This document shows positions 36,040-44,325 of a DNA stretch of 64,000 nt, in pieces. Location of the stretch: NCBI RefSeq assembly GCF_003003235.1, contig NZ_PVUE01000002.1, positions 310,001 to 374,000 of the forward strand, read 5' to 3'. Origin of the DNA: Antricoccus suffuscus (GTDB lineage: Bacteria > Actinomycetota > Actinomycetes > Mycobacteriales > Antricoccaceae). Below the pieces are notes generated by a model. That model was not told the origin of the DNA. It did not search any database and was given only the letters and a program-made list of their open reading frames with translations. The stretch's first letter is position 1, and each line of letters starts with the position of its first letter. The position numbers and the translations under genes were made by a program.

Positions 36040-38919
36040 ATGACGGAGACAACACACTCGGCGAAGAGCGACGAGCCCACCACCGACGCGGCGGAAGCGA
36101 AGAAGGCCACTGCGAGTGCAAAACCCACCTATTCGGCCAAGGGACTGCGGCTCGAGCGGGTATTCAGCAGCGATGACGTCAATCCGCTCGACGAGGTGAC
36201 CTGGCAGCGCCGTGACGTCGTGATGACCAACTGGCGCGATGGCTCGATCAACTTCGAGCAGCGCGGGGTCGAGTTTCCGGACTTCTGGAGCCTCAACGCG
36301 ACCAACATTGTCACGACGAAGTACTTCCGCGGCGCTGTCGGCAGTGACACCCGCGAAAACAGCCTGCGCCAGCTCATCCACCGAGTCGTGAGCACCTATC
36401 GTGAAGCTGGTGAGCTCAACGGCTACTTCCGTAGCGCCAAGGATGCGCAGATCTTCTCGGACGAGCTCACGTGGATGTTGTTGCATCAGGTCTTCAGCTT
36501 CAACTCGCCGGTGTGGTTTAACGTTGGAACCTCGGCGCCGCAGCAAGTTTCGGCGTGCTTCATCTTGTCGGTCGACGATACGATGGACTCGATCCTCAAC
36601 TGGTACCGCGAAGAGGGTCTGATCTTCAAAGGTGGTTCGGGCGCGGGGCTCAACCTGTCCCGGATCCGTTCCAGCAAGGAACTGCTCTCATCAGGCGGGA
36701 CGGCCTCAGGCCCGGTGAGCTTCATGCGGGGCGCCGATGCGAGCGCCGGAACGATCAAATCCGGTGGCGCGACTCGGCGTGCGGCCAAGATGGTCGTCCT
36801 GGATGTCGATCACCCCGACGTCGAAGAGTTCATCGAGACGAAGATGCGTGAGGAAGACAAGATTCGCGCGCTGCGCGATGCGGGCTATGACATGGATCTT
36901 GGCGGCAAGGACATCGTCAGCGTTCAGTACCAAAACGCCAACAACTCGGTGCGTGTCAACGACGAGTTCATGCGCGCGGTCGACGACGGTACCGAGTTTG
37001 GGCTGCGCGCCCGCGGCACCGGAGAGGTCATCGAGACCGTTGACGCGAAGTCGCTATTTCGCAAGATGAGCGAGGCCGCATGGGCATGCGCCGATCCGGG
37101 CATCCAGTACGACAGCACGATCAACGACTGGCACACCAACCCCGAAAGCGGCCGCATCACGGCGTCCAACCCGTGCTCGGAATACATGAGTCTCGACAAC
37201 TCGTCGTGCAACCTCGCCTCGATCAACTTGATGAAGTTCCGCACGGCCGATGGCGGGTTCGACTCGGCGAAGTTCGAGAAGACCGTCGAGTTCATCATCA
37301 CCGCGATGGATATCTCGATCTGCTTCGCCGATTTCCCGACCGAAGCGATCGGCGTCACGACGCGTGCCTTCCGCCAGCTAGGCATCGGCTATGCCAACCT
37401 CGGTGCGCTGCTGATGTCGAATGGGCTCGCCTACGACAGCGAAGGCGGCCGGGCGCTGGCGGCATCGATCACCTCGTTGATGACTGGTACGGCCTACAAG
37501 CGCTCCGCCGAACTGGCCGGCATTGTCGGTCCGTACGAGGGATATGCGCGCAACGCCGACGCACACACTCGGGTCATGCGTAAGCACGCCGCCGCGTCGG
37601 ACTCTGTTCGCTCGATCCACCACACCGACGCGGCCGTACTCAAGCACGCCGAAGGCGTGTGGGCCAAGGGATTGGAAGTCGGCAAGAAGAACGGCTGGCG
37701 CAACGCGCAGGCCTCGGTCATCGCACCGACCGGAACCATCGGGTTCATGATGGACTGCGACACGACCGGCATCGAGCCGGACTTCTCGTTGCTGAAGTTC
37801 AAGAAACTCGTCGGCGGTGGATCGATGCAGATCGTGAATCTCACCGTGCCGGCTGCCTTGCGCACGCTCGGCTACCAGGAGGAGCAGGTCGAGGCCATCG
37901 TCGAGTACATCGCCGAACACGGGCACATTATCGACGCGCCAGGACTCAAGACCGAGCACTACGAAGTATTCGACTGTGCGGTCGGTGAGCGTGCGATCTC
38001 GCCGATGGGCCACGTGCGGATGATGGCCGCGACCCAGCCATTTATCTCGGGCGCGATCTCCAAGACCGTCAACATGCCGGAACAGGCGACGATCGAGGAA
38101 ATCGAGGACATCTACTTCCAAGGATGGAAGCTCGGGCTCAAGGCGCTGGCGATCTACCGCGACAACTGCAAGGTCGGTCAGCCGTTGTCGACAAAGAAGA
38201 AGGACAAGGTTGACGAGCCTGTCGTCGAGACCGTGATCGAGCGTCGCCCGACGCGCAAACGGCTGCCGAAGAAACGTCCGAGCATGACGACGTCGTTCAG
38301 TGTCGGGGGAGCAGAAGGCTACCTGACAGCCGGTTCCTATCCGGACGACGGACTGGGCGAAGTGTTCCTCAAGCTAGGCAAGCAGGGCTCGACCCTCGCC
38401 GGCGTGATGGATGCGTTCTCGGTGGCGATCTCGATCGCGCTGCAGTACGGCGTGCCTCTCGAGCAATATGTCGAGAAGTTCACGAACATGAGGTTCGAGC
38501 CGGCAGGCATGACCGACGACCCGGACATCCGACTCGCGCAGTCGGTCATCGACTACATCTTCCGCCGGCTCGCGCTTGACTACCTGCCGGAGGAGAAGCG
38601 TGCCGAGCTCGGTATCTTCTCCGCCGCAGAACGCGCCGCGCAAGTCGCGGACGACTACGACACGCCGAGCAGCCGTAGCGACGACGACAGCGACCAGATC
38701 GACCTCGAAGGCCTCGCCTCGTCCGCACCGATCAGCGCTCCGCAGACGTCTGCAGCGGCACCGGCTCCGGCTAACGTCGGATCGTCCGCGGAGCTCATGG
38801 AGATGGTCCAAGGTAAGGGCGCGGATGCACCGCTGTGCCTATCGTGCGGCGTGAAGATGCGCCCCGCCGGTTCATGCTATGTCTGCGAAGGCTGCGGCAG
38901 CACCAGCGGCTGCAGCTAG
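36040..38919 (+). CDS. nrdJ: Vitamin B12-dependent (class II) ribonucleotide reductase
   Basis: A 959-aa adenosylcobalamin-dependent reductase making dNTPs without oxygen or an iron radical cofactor. Active-site regions are visible: SACFILSVDDTMDSI (redox cysteine), PCSEYMSLDNSSCNLASINL (radical and redox cysteines), SVIAPTGTIGFMMDCDTTGI. The C-terminal tail carries the redox CxxC-rich segment CLSCGVKMRPAGSCYVCEGC. The long insert and tail are typical of actinobacterial NrdJ. It lies downstream of its repressor nrdR and ends in a strong terminator. Confidence 0.97.
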   Translation: MTETTHSAKSDEPTTDAAEAKKATASAKPTYSAKGLRLERVFSSDDVNPLDEVTWQRRDVVMTNWRDGSINFEQRGVEFPDFWSLNATNIVTTKYFRGAVGSDTRENSLRQLIHRVVSTYREAGELNGYFRSAKDAQIFSDELTWMLLHQVFSFNSPVWFNVGTSAPQQVSACFILSVDDTMDSILNWYREEGLIFKGGSGAGLNLSRIRSSKELLSSGGTASGPVSFMRGADASAGTIKSGGATRRAAKMVVLDVDHPDVEEFIETKMREEDKIRALRDAGYDMDLGGKDIVSVQYQNANNSVRVNDEFMRAVDDGTEFGLRARGTGEVIETVDAKSLFRKMSEAAWACADPGIQYDSTINDWHTNPESGRITASNPCSEYMSLDNSSCNLASINLMKFRTADGGFDSAKFEKTVEFIITAMDISICFADFPTEAIGVTTRAFRQLGIGYANLGALLMSNGLAYDSEGGRALAASITSLMTGTAYKRSAELAGIVGPYEGYARNADAHTRVMRKHAAASDSVRSIHHTDAAVLKHAEGVWAKGLEVGKKNGWRNAQASVIAPTGTIGFMMDCDTTGIEPDFSLLKFKKLVGGGSMQIVNLTVPAALRTLGYQEEQVEAIVEYIAEHGHIIDAPGLKTEHYEVFDCAVGERAISPMGHVRMMAATQPFISGAISKTVNMPEQATIEEIEDIYFQGWKLGLKALAIYRDNCKVGQPLSTKKKDKVDEPVVETVIERRPTRKRLPKKRPSMTTSFSVGGAEGYLTAGSYPDDGLGEVFLKLGKQGSTLAGVMDAFSVAISIALQYGVPLEQYVEKFTNMRFEPAGMTDDPDIRLAQSVIDYIFRRLALDYLPEEKRAELGIFSAAERAAQVADDYDTPSSRSDDDSDQIDLEGLASSAPISAPQTSAAAPAPANVGSSAELMEMVQGKGADAPLCLSCGVKMRPAGSCYVCEGCGSTSGCS

Positions 38920-38945
38920 CCACCTAGCTGCCGCGAAGCGCAGCC

Positions 38946-38989
38946 AAGGAGGGGCGAACGACCTACCCAGGTCGTTCGCCCCTCCTTTT
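38946..38989 (+). terminator. Strong intrinsic terminator after nrdJ
   Basis: A 19-bp stem, AAGGAGGGGCGAACGACCT with its complement, loop ACCC, ending in CTCCTTTTG. The clearest rho-independent terminator in the window. Confidence 0.92.
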
Positions 38990-39029
38990 GTGTCGCTGGA
39001 TTTGCGTGGTCTATAGGGATTTGCGCGGT

Positions 39030-40013
39030 CTATAGGTATTGGGCGAGCCGTTCGCCGTGTACGACGCGCGCCGGAAGGCCGGCGCGCACAGTACGACGCA
39101 TCCAGCCCGCGATAGGCAGGGGATCGCGCGACGCCGCGACGATGACATTGCCGTAGCGTCTGCCGCGCAGCACCGACGGATCGGTGACGAACGCCATCGA
39201 GTGGGTGTGCGACGTTTGTGGCCGAAGGTCGAGCGCAGACACCAGAGCGCGCAGCTCTCGGCGAGTCAGTTCCATCCCCGGCCGATCGGCGACATTCGAT
39301 ATATAGATGCCACGGGGCCCTAATACCCGGGTGGACTCCCTCATGAGACCGTCATCCTCCAGATGCGCTGGGGTGTTACGTCCCACAAATGCATCCCGGA
39401 TGATCACATCGATGGTCCCGTCCGGAGTCTGTTGCAGCGCCCGCAGCGCATCATCGTGCACGAGTCGGAACCGCCTGGATGAGCGGATTCCGAACTGCGC
39501 GCGCACGAGGTCGATCAACGTGCCATCGATCTCCACTATTGACTGCCGCGAGCCCGGGTGGGTGATCTCGACGTACACCGCCAACGTGCATGCGGCGCCA
39601 CCGAGATGCAGCACTCGCAGTGGTACGCCGGTGGGCTCGAGGCTGTCGAGTAGATCGCCGATCCACCGGGTGTACTCGAACTCCAGATGGGTCGGATCGT
39701 CCAGCGCGACATATGAGGAGAGAACGCCGTCGAGAGTGAGGATCCAGCCACCTACGCGGTCGGCGTCCATCTGGATTTCTGCCTGGCCTGAGTCGATCGG
39801 ATAGCTACCCGGCTGCGGGTCCGGTGGCGTAAAGCGCAACGCCTGGGCGGTCGCGCGGGGTAGCCAGGCGGCCCGGTCCGGCCGGCCCGCGGGCCGCCCG
39901 CGACGGCTTGCAGGCTGCCTCACTGCGGCGCCACATGACCGGACACGCACGAGTCCACATTGCCTGTCATACACCACAACGGCACTGTTTCGGCGAAGTC
40001 TGTCCACACGCAT
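39030..40013 (-). CDS. Spermidine-synthase-like (SAM-fold) protein
   Basis: The C-terminal two thirds is a spermidine-synthase/SAM-type Rossmann fold: LRVLHLGGAACTLAVYVEI (nucleotide-binding loop, though not the usual GGGDG), IVEIDGTLIDLVRAQFGI, VHDDALRALQQTPDGTIDVI, RDAFVG. Polyamine binding cannot be assumed, and such proteins are often mis-named. The first 60 or so residues are Arg/Pro-rich and unlike the family, so the true start is probably internal, near 39800-39850. No partner speD-type gene is nearby. Confidence 0.75.
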   Translation of the reverse strand: MRVDRLRRNSAVVVYDRQCGLVRVRSCGAAVRQPASRRGRPAGRPDRAAWLPRATAQALRFTPPDPQPGSYPIDSGQAEIQMDADRVGGWILTLDGVLSSYVALDDPTHLEFEYTRWIGDLLDSLEPTGVPLRVLHLGGAACTLAVYVEITHPGSRQSIVEIDGTLIDLVRAQFGIRSSRRFRLVHDDALRALQQTPDGTIDVIIRDAFVGRNTPAHLEDDGLMRESTRVLGPRGIYISNVADRPGMELTRRELRALVSALDLRPQTSHTHSMAFVTDPSVLRGRRYGNVIVAASRDPLPIAGWMRRTVRAGLPARVVHGERLAQYL

Positions 40014-40079
40014 CCAGAGTTATCCACCGACTGTCGCATGGTCTGTTTCTCCGCTGTCATGTGCTCCAGGGTAGAGGCC

Positions 40080-41264
40080 ATGACCACAGACAACGAACGC
40101 AGCGCATCAGAGTTCGGCCGCGCGAGCAGACGCGCCGCGGCTGCCCGTAGCGGCCGCAAGAAAAAGTCAGCACGGCCACGTAAGGGACCCACCCCGCCCC
40201 GGCGGCGACCGGACCTCCCGACGGCCCGTTTTGGAGAACAGTCGGGCGACGAGGAGGTAATGAAACTGTCCACTCCTTCTGACGTGCGGGCCGCGGTGCC
40301 GCATCTCATCGGGTTCAGGCCGGAGCGGTCGCTGGTGTTCCTCGGCCTCACCGGGGGCCGGCACCGGCTCGCTGTGACTGGCCGGATCGACGCGCCCATG
40401 GGTGCTGCAGATGCGGAGCACTGTGCCGACTCGGTCGCGGCCGTGGTACTGCGGACCGATGCCCGGCAGGTCCTGGTCGCATATTTCGGTCCGCTCCCGA
40501 CAGCGACCGGTCACGAGTCGGACTCCGAAGAGCGCGATCTTGCCGACGAGTCAACGGTGCGTGACCTCGCCGGGCTGATCGAGGACCGACTCGGCGAAGC
40601 CGGAGTCGAGGTTGTCGCGTGGGTGTGGGAGGCCACGGAGGGTCGCAGACGCGCCGACGAGACGCGCGCTCCGTCGCCGGTCGAGGTGGCCTCGGTCGTG
40701 GCCGGACATCGCACGTTCGGTAGCCGAGCCGAACTCGCCGAACAGATCGCCGCGCGGCCCAGCGCTATGCGGCCAGTGATCGCCGAGACGATCGCCCGAC
40801 TGGACGCGCTGCGGTTGCCGACCGAAGACCTGTTTGAAGGGTTTGAGGACCTGTTGGACCTGCGTGGTCAGTGGGATGACGACATACGAACCCTGCCGCC
40901 ACTCACCGGCCAACAGGCGGCACTGTGCTGTCTGGCCCTCGACCGGTTTCCGATCCGGGACGTGCTGATCGGCTCGATAGCGCTAGCTCAGGAACCGAGC
41001 TATGAGGACCTGTGGTCCGAGGTTTTGCATATCGCGCCGGAAGAGTCGATCGCGCCGGTTGCATCGGTGCTGGCGATCGAGGTCTATCTGAAAGGCAATG
41101 GCGTGCTCGCCCGGTGCGCACTCGAGCGCGCGTTGCGCTCCAATCCGGACTACTCGCTCGCGCACCTCATCCAAAACTCGCTCGATAGCGGGCTGCCACC
41201 GGATGCGGTGCGAGCCGGGTTTGCCTCGGCAATGGCCCAAATACAGCAGGATGCGGCTAACTGA
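40080..41264 (+). CDS. DUF4192 family protein
   Basis: A 394-aa protein of a family restricted to actinobacteria, function unknown. Recognised from KLSTPSDVRAAVPHLIGFRP, ERSLVFLGL and the C-terminal helical part (ALCCLALDRFPIRDVLIG, LIQNSLDSGLPP). The first 60 residues are basic and disordered. ATG 40080 (MTTDNERSASEF) with TAGAGG upstream is preferred; the frame is open to 39960. It ends 54 nt from convergent ideR. Confidence 0.85.
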   Translation: MTTDNERSASEFGRASRRAAAARSGRKKKSARPRKGPTPPRRRPDLPTARFGEQSGDEEVMKLSTPSDVRAAVPHLIGFRPERSLVFLGLTGGRHRLAVTGRIDAPMGAADAEHCADSVAAVVLRTDARQVLVAYFGPLPTATGHESDSEERDLADESTVRDLAGLIEDRLGEAGVEVVAWVWEATEGRRRADETRAPSPVEVASVVAGHRTFGSRAELAEQIAARPSAMRPVIAETIARLDALRLPTEDLFEGFEDLLDLRGQWDDDIRTLPPLTGQQAALCCLALDRFPIRDVLIGSIALAQEPSYEDLWSEVLHIAPEESIAPVASVLAIEVYLKGNGVLARCALERALRSNPDYSLAHLIQNSLDSGLPPDAVRAGFASAMAQIQQDAAN

Positions 41265-41318
41265 CTGTGGGCGATTCGGGCGACGCGCTTTGGTGGGCCG
41301 GCGCGAGCGCCGAGGTCC

Positions 41319-41990
41319 CTACTGAGCTACCACGAAGACATGTTCGGCGACGTCGGGTCCGAAGACCGTCTCGCCGATCTGGATTCCGTCCCCGTTGCGG
41401 ACCAACCGCACAGTTGCGCCGGGACGGATGCCGCCGGCCGCAAGCCGACCGAGAAGGTCCTCATCGGCTTGCAGATGTTCGGAGATGCGGCGCACGACGA
41501 CGCTCTGACCATCGGCGGTCACCGTCTGCGCGATGGTCTTCAGTCCCGCGGTGTCCGACGGCGGGCTCGCCGCGCCGAGATCCTCGAGTCCGGGGATGGG
41601 ATTGCCATACGGATCGAACTGCGCATCGGCGAGCAGCGACACGATCTTCTGCTCGACGTCGACGCTCATCACGTGCTCCCAGCGGCATGCCTCGGTGTGC
41701 ACCTTCTCCCACTCAAGGCCCAACACTTCGACCAGGAGGAGCTCTGCGAGGCGGTGCTTACGCATGACCGCGGTAGCATGCGACCGACCTTCCTCGGTCA
41801 GTGCCAGATGACGGTCGCCCTCGACGTTGACCAAACCATCGCGTTGCATGCGGGCGACGGTCTGGCTTACCGTGGGACCGCTCTGATGCAGCCGCTCGGC
41901 GATGCGTGCCCGCAGCGGCACGATGCCAACCTCTTCGAGCTCGAAGATGGTCTTGAGGTACATCTCTGTGGTGTCAATGAGATCGTTCAC
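41319..41990 (-). CDS. ideR: Iron-dependent regulator, DtxR/IdeR family
   Basis: A 223-aa iron-activated repressor. The N-terminus MNDLIDTTEMYLKTIFELEE aligns exactly with DtxR/IdeR, placing the metal ligand Met at 10. The recognition helix region is ERLHQSGPTVSQTVARMQRDG, and the other metal ligands appear in HRLAELLLVE and HTEACRWEHVMS. The C-terminal SH3-like domain is present (GATVRLVRNGDGIQIGE). GTG 41990 with AAGGAG just upstream is chosen; an upstream ATG at 42014 would give an atypical N-terminus. sigB lies nearby, as in M. tuberculosis. Confidence 0.95.
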   Translation of the reverse strand: MNDLIDTTEMYLKTIFELEEVGIVPLRARIAERLHQSGPTVSQTVARMQRDGLVNVEGDRHLALTEEGRSHATAVMRKHRLAELLLVEVLGLEWEKVHTEACRWEHVMSVDVEQKIVSLLADAQFDPYGNPIPGLEDLGAASPPSDTAGLKTIAQTVTADGQSVVVRRISEHLQADEDLLGRLAAGGIRPGATVRLVRNGDGIQIGETVFGPDVAEHVFVVAQ

Positions 41991-42088
41991 CGGGCTCCTT
42001 AGATCAACGACCATCCTAATGGTCCGCGACGCTTGCCGGGCAGTGCGCTCGCCAGGCCGGTCGACGCGGTCGAATGACGCCACCGCCG

Positions 42089-42100
42089 TAGGCTGAATGT
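42089..42100 (+). promoter_or_regulatory. Leaderless promoter -10 of sulfurtransferase gene
   Basis: TAGGCT at 42089-42094, then 6 nt, then ATG 42101. Confidence 0.62.
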
Positions 42101-43015
42101 ATGAGTTCTTACGACGAACCCGAAGGCCCAAACAACACGCGCGCCGGCACGCTATCGGACCCGATGATATCGGTAGCCGACCTTGCCGACGCGTTAACTG
42201 GCGCAACTACTCCCGTCCTGCTGGACGTCCAATGGGTGCTGGGCAAGCCCGACGCCGGTGCCGCGCTATACCGGACCATGCACCTGCCTGACGCGCAGTT
42301 TTGTGACCTCGACACGGTGCTGGCCGGGGAGATACGCGCGACGGGGGGACGACACCCGCTACCGGACCCGTCTTCGCTGCAACGTGACCTTCGCGTTTTA
42401 GGACTGTGCGAAGATCGCCCGGTCGTGGTGTACGACGCCGCGGACGGGTACGCCGCGGCGCGGGCGTGGTGGGTGCTCACCTGGGCCGGCATCCGCGACG
42501 TGCGGGTCCTCGACGGCGGGCTGCGTGCATGGTCGGACGCCGGCCAGCCCGTGGCGACCGGAGAGGTTGCGGCGCTCGCGGGTGACATCGTGGTTCGACC
42601 GGGAGCACTGCCGACGATCGACGCGGGCGGCATCATCGCGTTCGTGGAAGAGGGCGGCACGCTGCTCGATGCGCGCAGCCCCGAGCGGTTCCGCGGTGAA
42701 CACGAGCCGGTCGATCCCATAGCGGGGCACATCCCTGGCGCGCGCAATCTGCCCACCACTGCGATTGTCGACGACGCCGGGCGCTACGTTGACGCGGCCG
42801 CGATGCGCGAGCGGGTGGACTCGGTCCGCACGACGGACGCCGATGGCGATGGCGATGGCGATGAGGAAACACCGGTCGCCGTCTACTGCGGCTCAGGCGT
42901 AACGGCAACGCACGTGATTCTCGGGCTACGTCGAATTGGAATCGATGCCGCCCTCTATCCGGGGTCGTGGAGCGACTGGATCACCGACCCCGATCGGCCG
43001 CGGGCCGCGGGGTAG
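42101..43015 (+). CDS. Thiosulfate/3-mercaptopyruvate sulfurtransferase (tandem rhodanese)
   Basis: A 304-aa protein with two rhodanese domains. The first (about 22-140) is inactive but typical (LLDVQWVLGKPDAG, VVVYDAADGYAAARAWWVL). The second carries the active cysteine in VAVYCGSGVTATHVILGL. It transfers sulfane sulfur from thiosulfate or mercaptopyruvate to thiols or cyanide. A short GATGGC triplet repeat makes DGDGDGD before the active-site strand. It is followed within 10 nt by acuC. Confidence 0.9.
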   Translation: MSSYDEPEGPNNTRAGTLSDPMISVADLADALTGATTPVLLDVQWVLGKPDAGAALYRTMHLPDAQFCDLDTVLAGEIRATGGRHPLPDPSSLQRDLRVLGLCEDRPVVVYDAADGYAAARAWWVLTWAGIRDVRVLDGGLRAWSDAGQPVATGEVAALAGDIVVRPGALPTIDAGGIIAFVEEGGTLLDARSPERFRGEHEPVDPIAGHIPGARNLPTTAIVDDAGRYVDAAAMRERVDSVRTTDADGDGDGDEETPVAVYCGSGVTATHVILGLRRIGIDAALYPGSWSDWITDPDRPRAAG

Positions 43016-43024
43016 CGTAACGCC
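43013..43024 (+). promoter_or_regulatory. Leaderless promoter -10 of acuC
   Basis: TAGCGT at 43013-43018, then 6 nt, then ATG 43025. Its first three bases are also the stop codon of the sulfurtransferase. Confidence 0.5.
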
Positions 43025-44233
43025 ATGACTAGCTCTGTTGCGGTTCTCTGGTCGGACGACCTTCTTAAGTACGACCTCGGCGGAGAGCATCCGATGCATC
43101 CTGTCCGGATCGACCTCACGATGAGACTTGCCCGCTCGCTCGGCGTACTCGACCAACCAAACGTGACGTTTGTCGACCCGGAGCCGGCCACCGCGGCGCA
43201 GCTCGAACGCGTCCACTCACCGCGCTACCTCGCTGCCGTACGCGACGCGCCTATGCAGCCGTGGGGCATCGGCCACGGACTCGGCACCGACGACAATCCG
43301 ATCTTCTGGGGCATGTACGAAGCCTCCGCGCTCGTCGCTGGCAGCACCCTGCGGGCGGCGCAACTGGTCTGGAACAGAGAGTTCGACCACGCGGTCAACA
43401 TCGGCGGTGGGCATCACCACGCCATGCCCGGCTCCGCCTCTGGTTTCTGCGTGTTCAACGACCTCACCGTCGCGATCGCCTGGCTGCTCGACCACGGCGC
43501 GCAGCGCGTCGCGTACGTCGACACCGACGTGCACCATGGCGACGGCGTTCAGGCCGCGTTCTACGACGACCCTCGCGTCATGACCGTGAGCATCCACGAG
43601 TCGCCCCTCACACTGTGGCCGCACACCGGTTTTGCCAGCGAATGCGGCACCGGCGACGCGTCCGGCTCCAGTATCAATGTGCCGATTCCGGCCGGCTCGA
43701 CCAACGGCGACTGGCTGCGCGCGTTCGAGGCGACCGTGCCCAACGTGTTGCGCCAGTTCCGCCCTGAAATCTTGATCACGCAATGCGGCTGCGACTCCCA
43801 CCATGAGGACCCACTCGCCGACCTGTCACTGACCGTCGATGGGCACAACGCGATCTACGCCCGCCTACGGGACTTAGCCAATGAGCTCTGCGACGGACGC
43901 TGGGTAGCGACCGGCGGCGGCGGCTACGGTCTGGTGCGCGCCGTACCGCGGTCCTGGACGCATCTGCTCGCGCAAGCCATCGGCGTACCAATTGATCTGG
44001 ACACTGACATTCCGCAGAGTTGGTTAGACGACCTCGCCGCGACGAAGCTACCGCGGTTCCTCGGCACCAACTCCGGCTACGTGCAGCCGCCGGCGAAGAT
44101 GGGCGAAGGCGCGTCGGTCGACTTCACGCCCTGGGACGGCGACGAAAAAGACCCCCTCGATCGGGCCATCATCAAGGCGCGACAGGCCTTCTACCCGCTC
44201 GTCGGGCTCGACCCTGCCGACCCTCGGGACTGA
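43025..44233 (+). CDS. acuC: Acetoin utilization protein AcuC, class I histone-deacetylase family
   Basis: A 402-aa zinc-dependent lysine deacetylase. The HDAC active site is read in NIGGGHHHAMPGSASGFCVF and YVDTDVHHGDGVQAAFY (Zn ligands Asp and His), with QCGCDSHHEDPLADLSLT supplying the last Asp. In Bacillus AcuC removes acetyl groups from acetyl-CoA synthetase. The next gene, patA, encodes a matching acetyltransferase, so the pair probably controls acyl-CoA synthetases by reversible acetylation. Confidence 0.93.
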   Translation: MTSSVAVLWSDDLLKYDLGGEHPMHPVRIDLTMRLARSLGVLDQPNVTFVDPEPATAAQLERVHSPRYLAAVRDAPMQPWGIGHGLGTDDNPIFWGMYEASALVAGSTLRAAQLVWNREFDHAVNIGGGHHHAMPGSASGFCVFNDLTVAIAWLLDHGAQRVAYVDTDVHHGDGVQAAFYDDPRVMTVSIHESPLTLWPHTGFASECGTGDASGSSINVPIPAGSTNGDWLRAFEATVPNVLRQFRPEILITQCGCDSHHEDPLADLSLTVDGHNAIYARLRDLANELCDGRWVATGGGGYGLVRAVPRSWTHLLAQAIGVPIDLDTDIPQSWLDDLAATKLPRFLGTNSGYVQPPAKMGEGASVDFTPWDGDEKDPLDRAIIKARQAFYPLVGLDPADPRD

Positions 44234-44325
44234 TCCGGCGCGATCCGCGCGCACACCCCAACTACACAATCGACCACTTACAACTGAAACCAACAGAACG
44301 ACTCGTGAATCGAGAGCGACTAAAC

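Noticed and set aside
19418-40028. Isolated DnaA-box-like 9-mers in the recA leader (19436-19444), at 33932-33940 and at 39951-40028
   Set aside because: One-mismatch 9-mers are expected by chance every few kb; these are not phased or clustered like the nrdR array.
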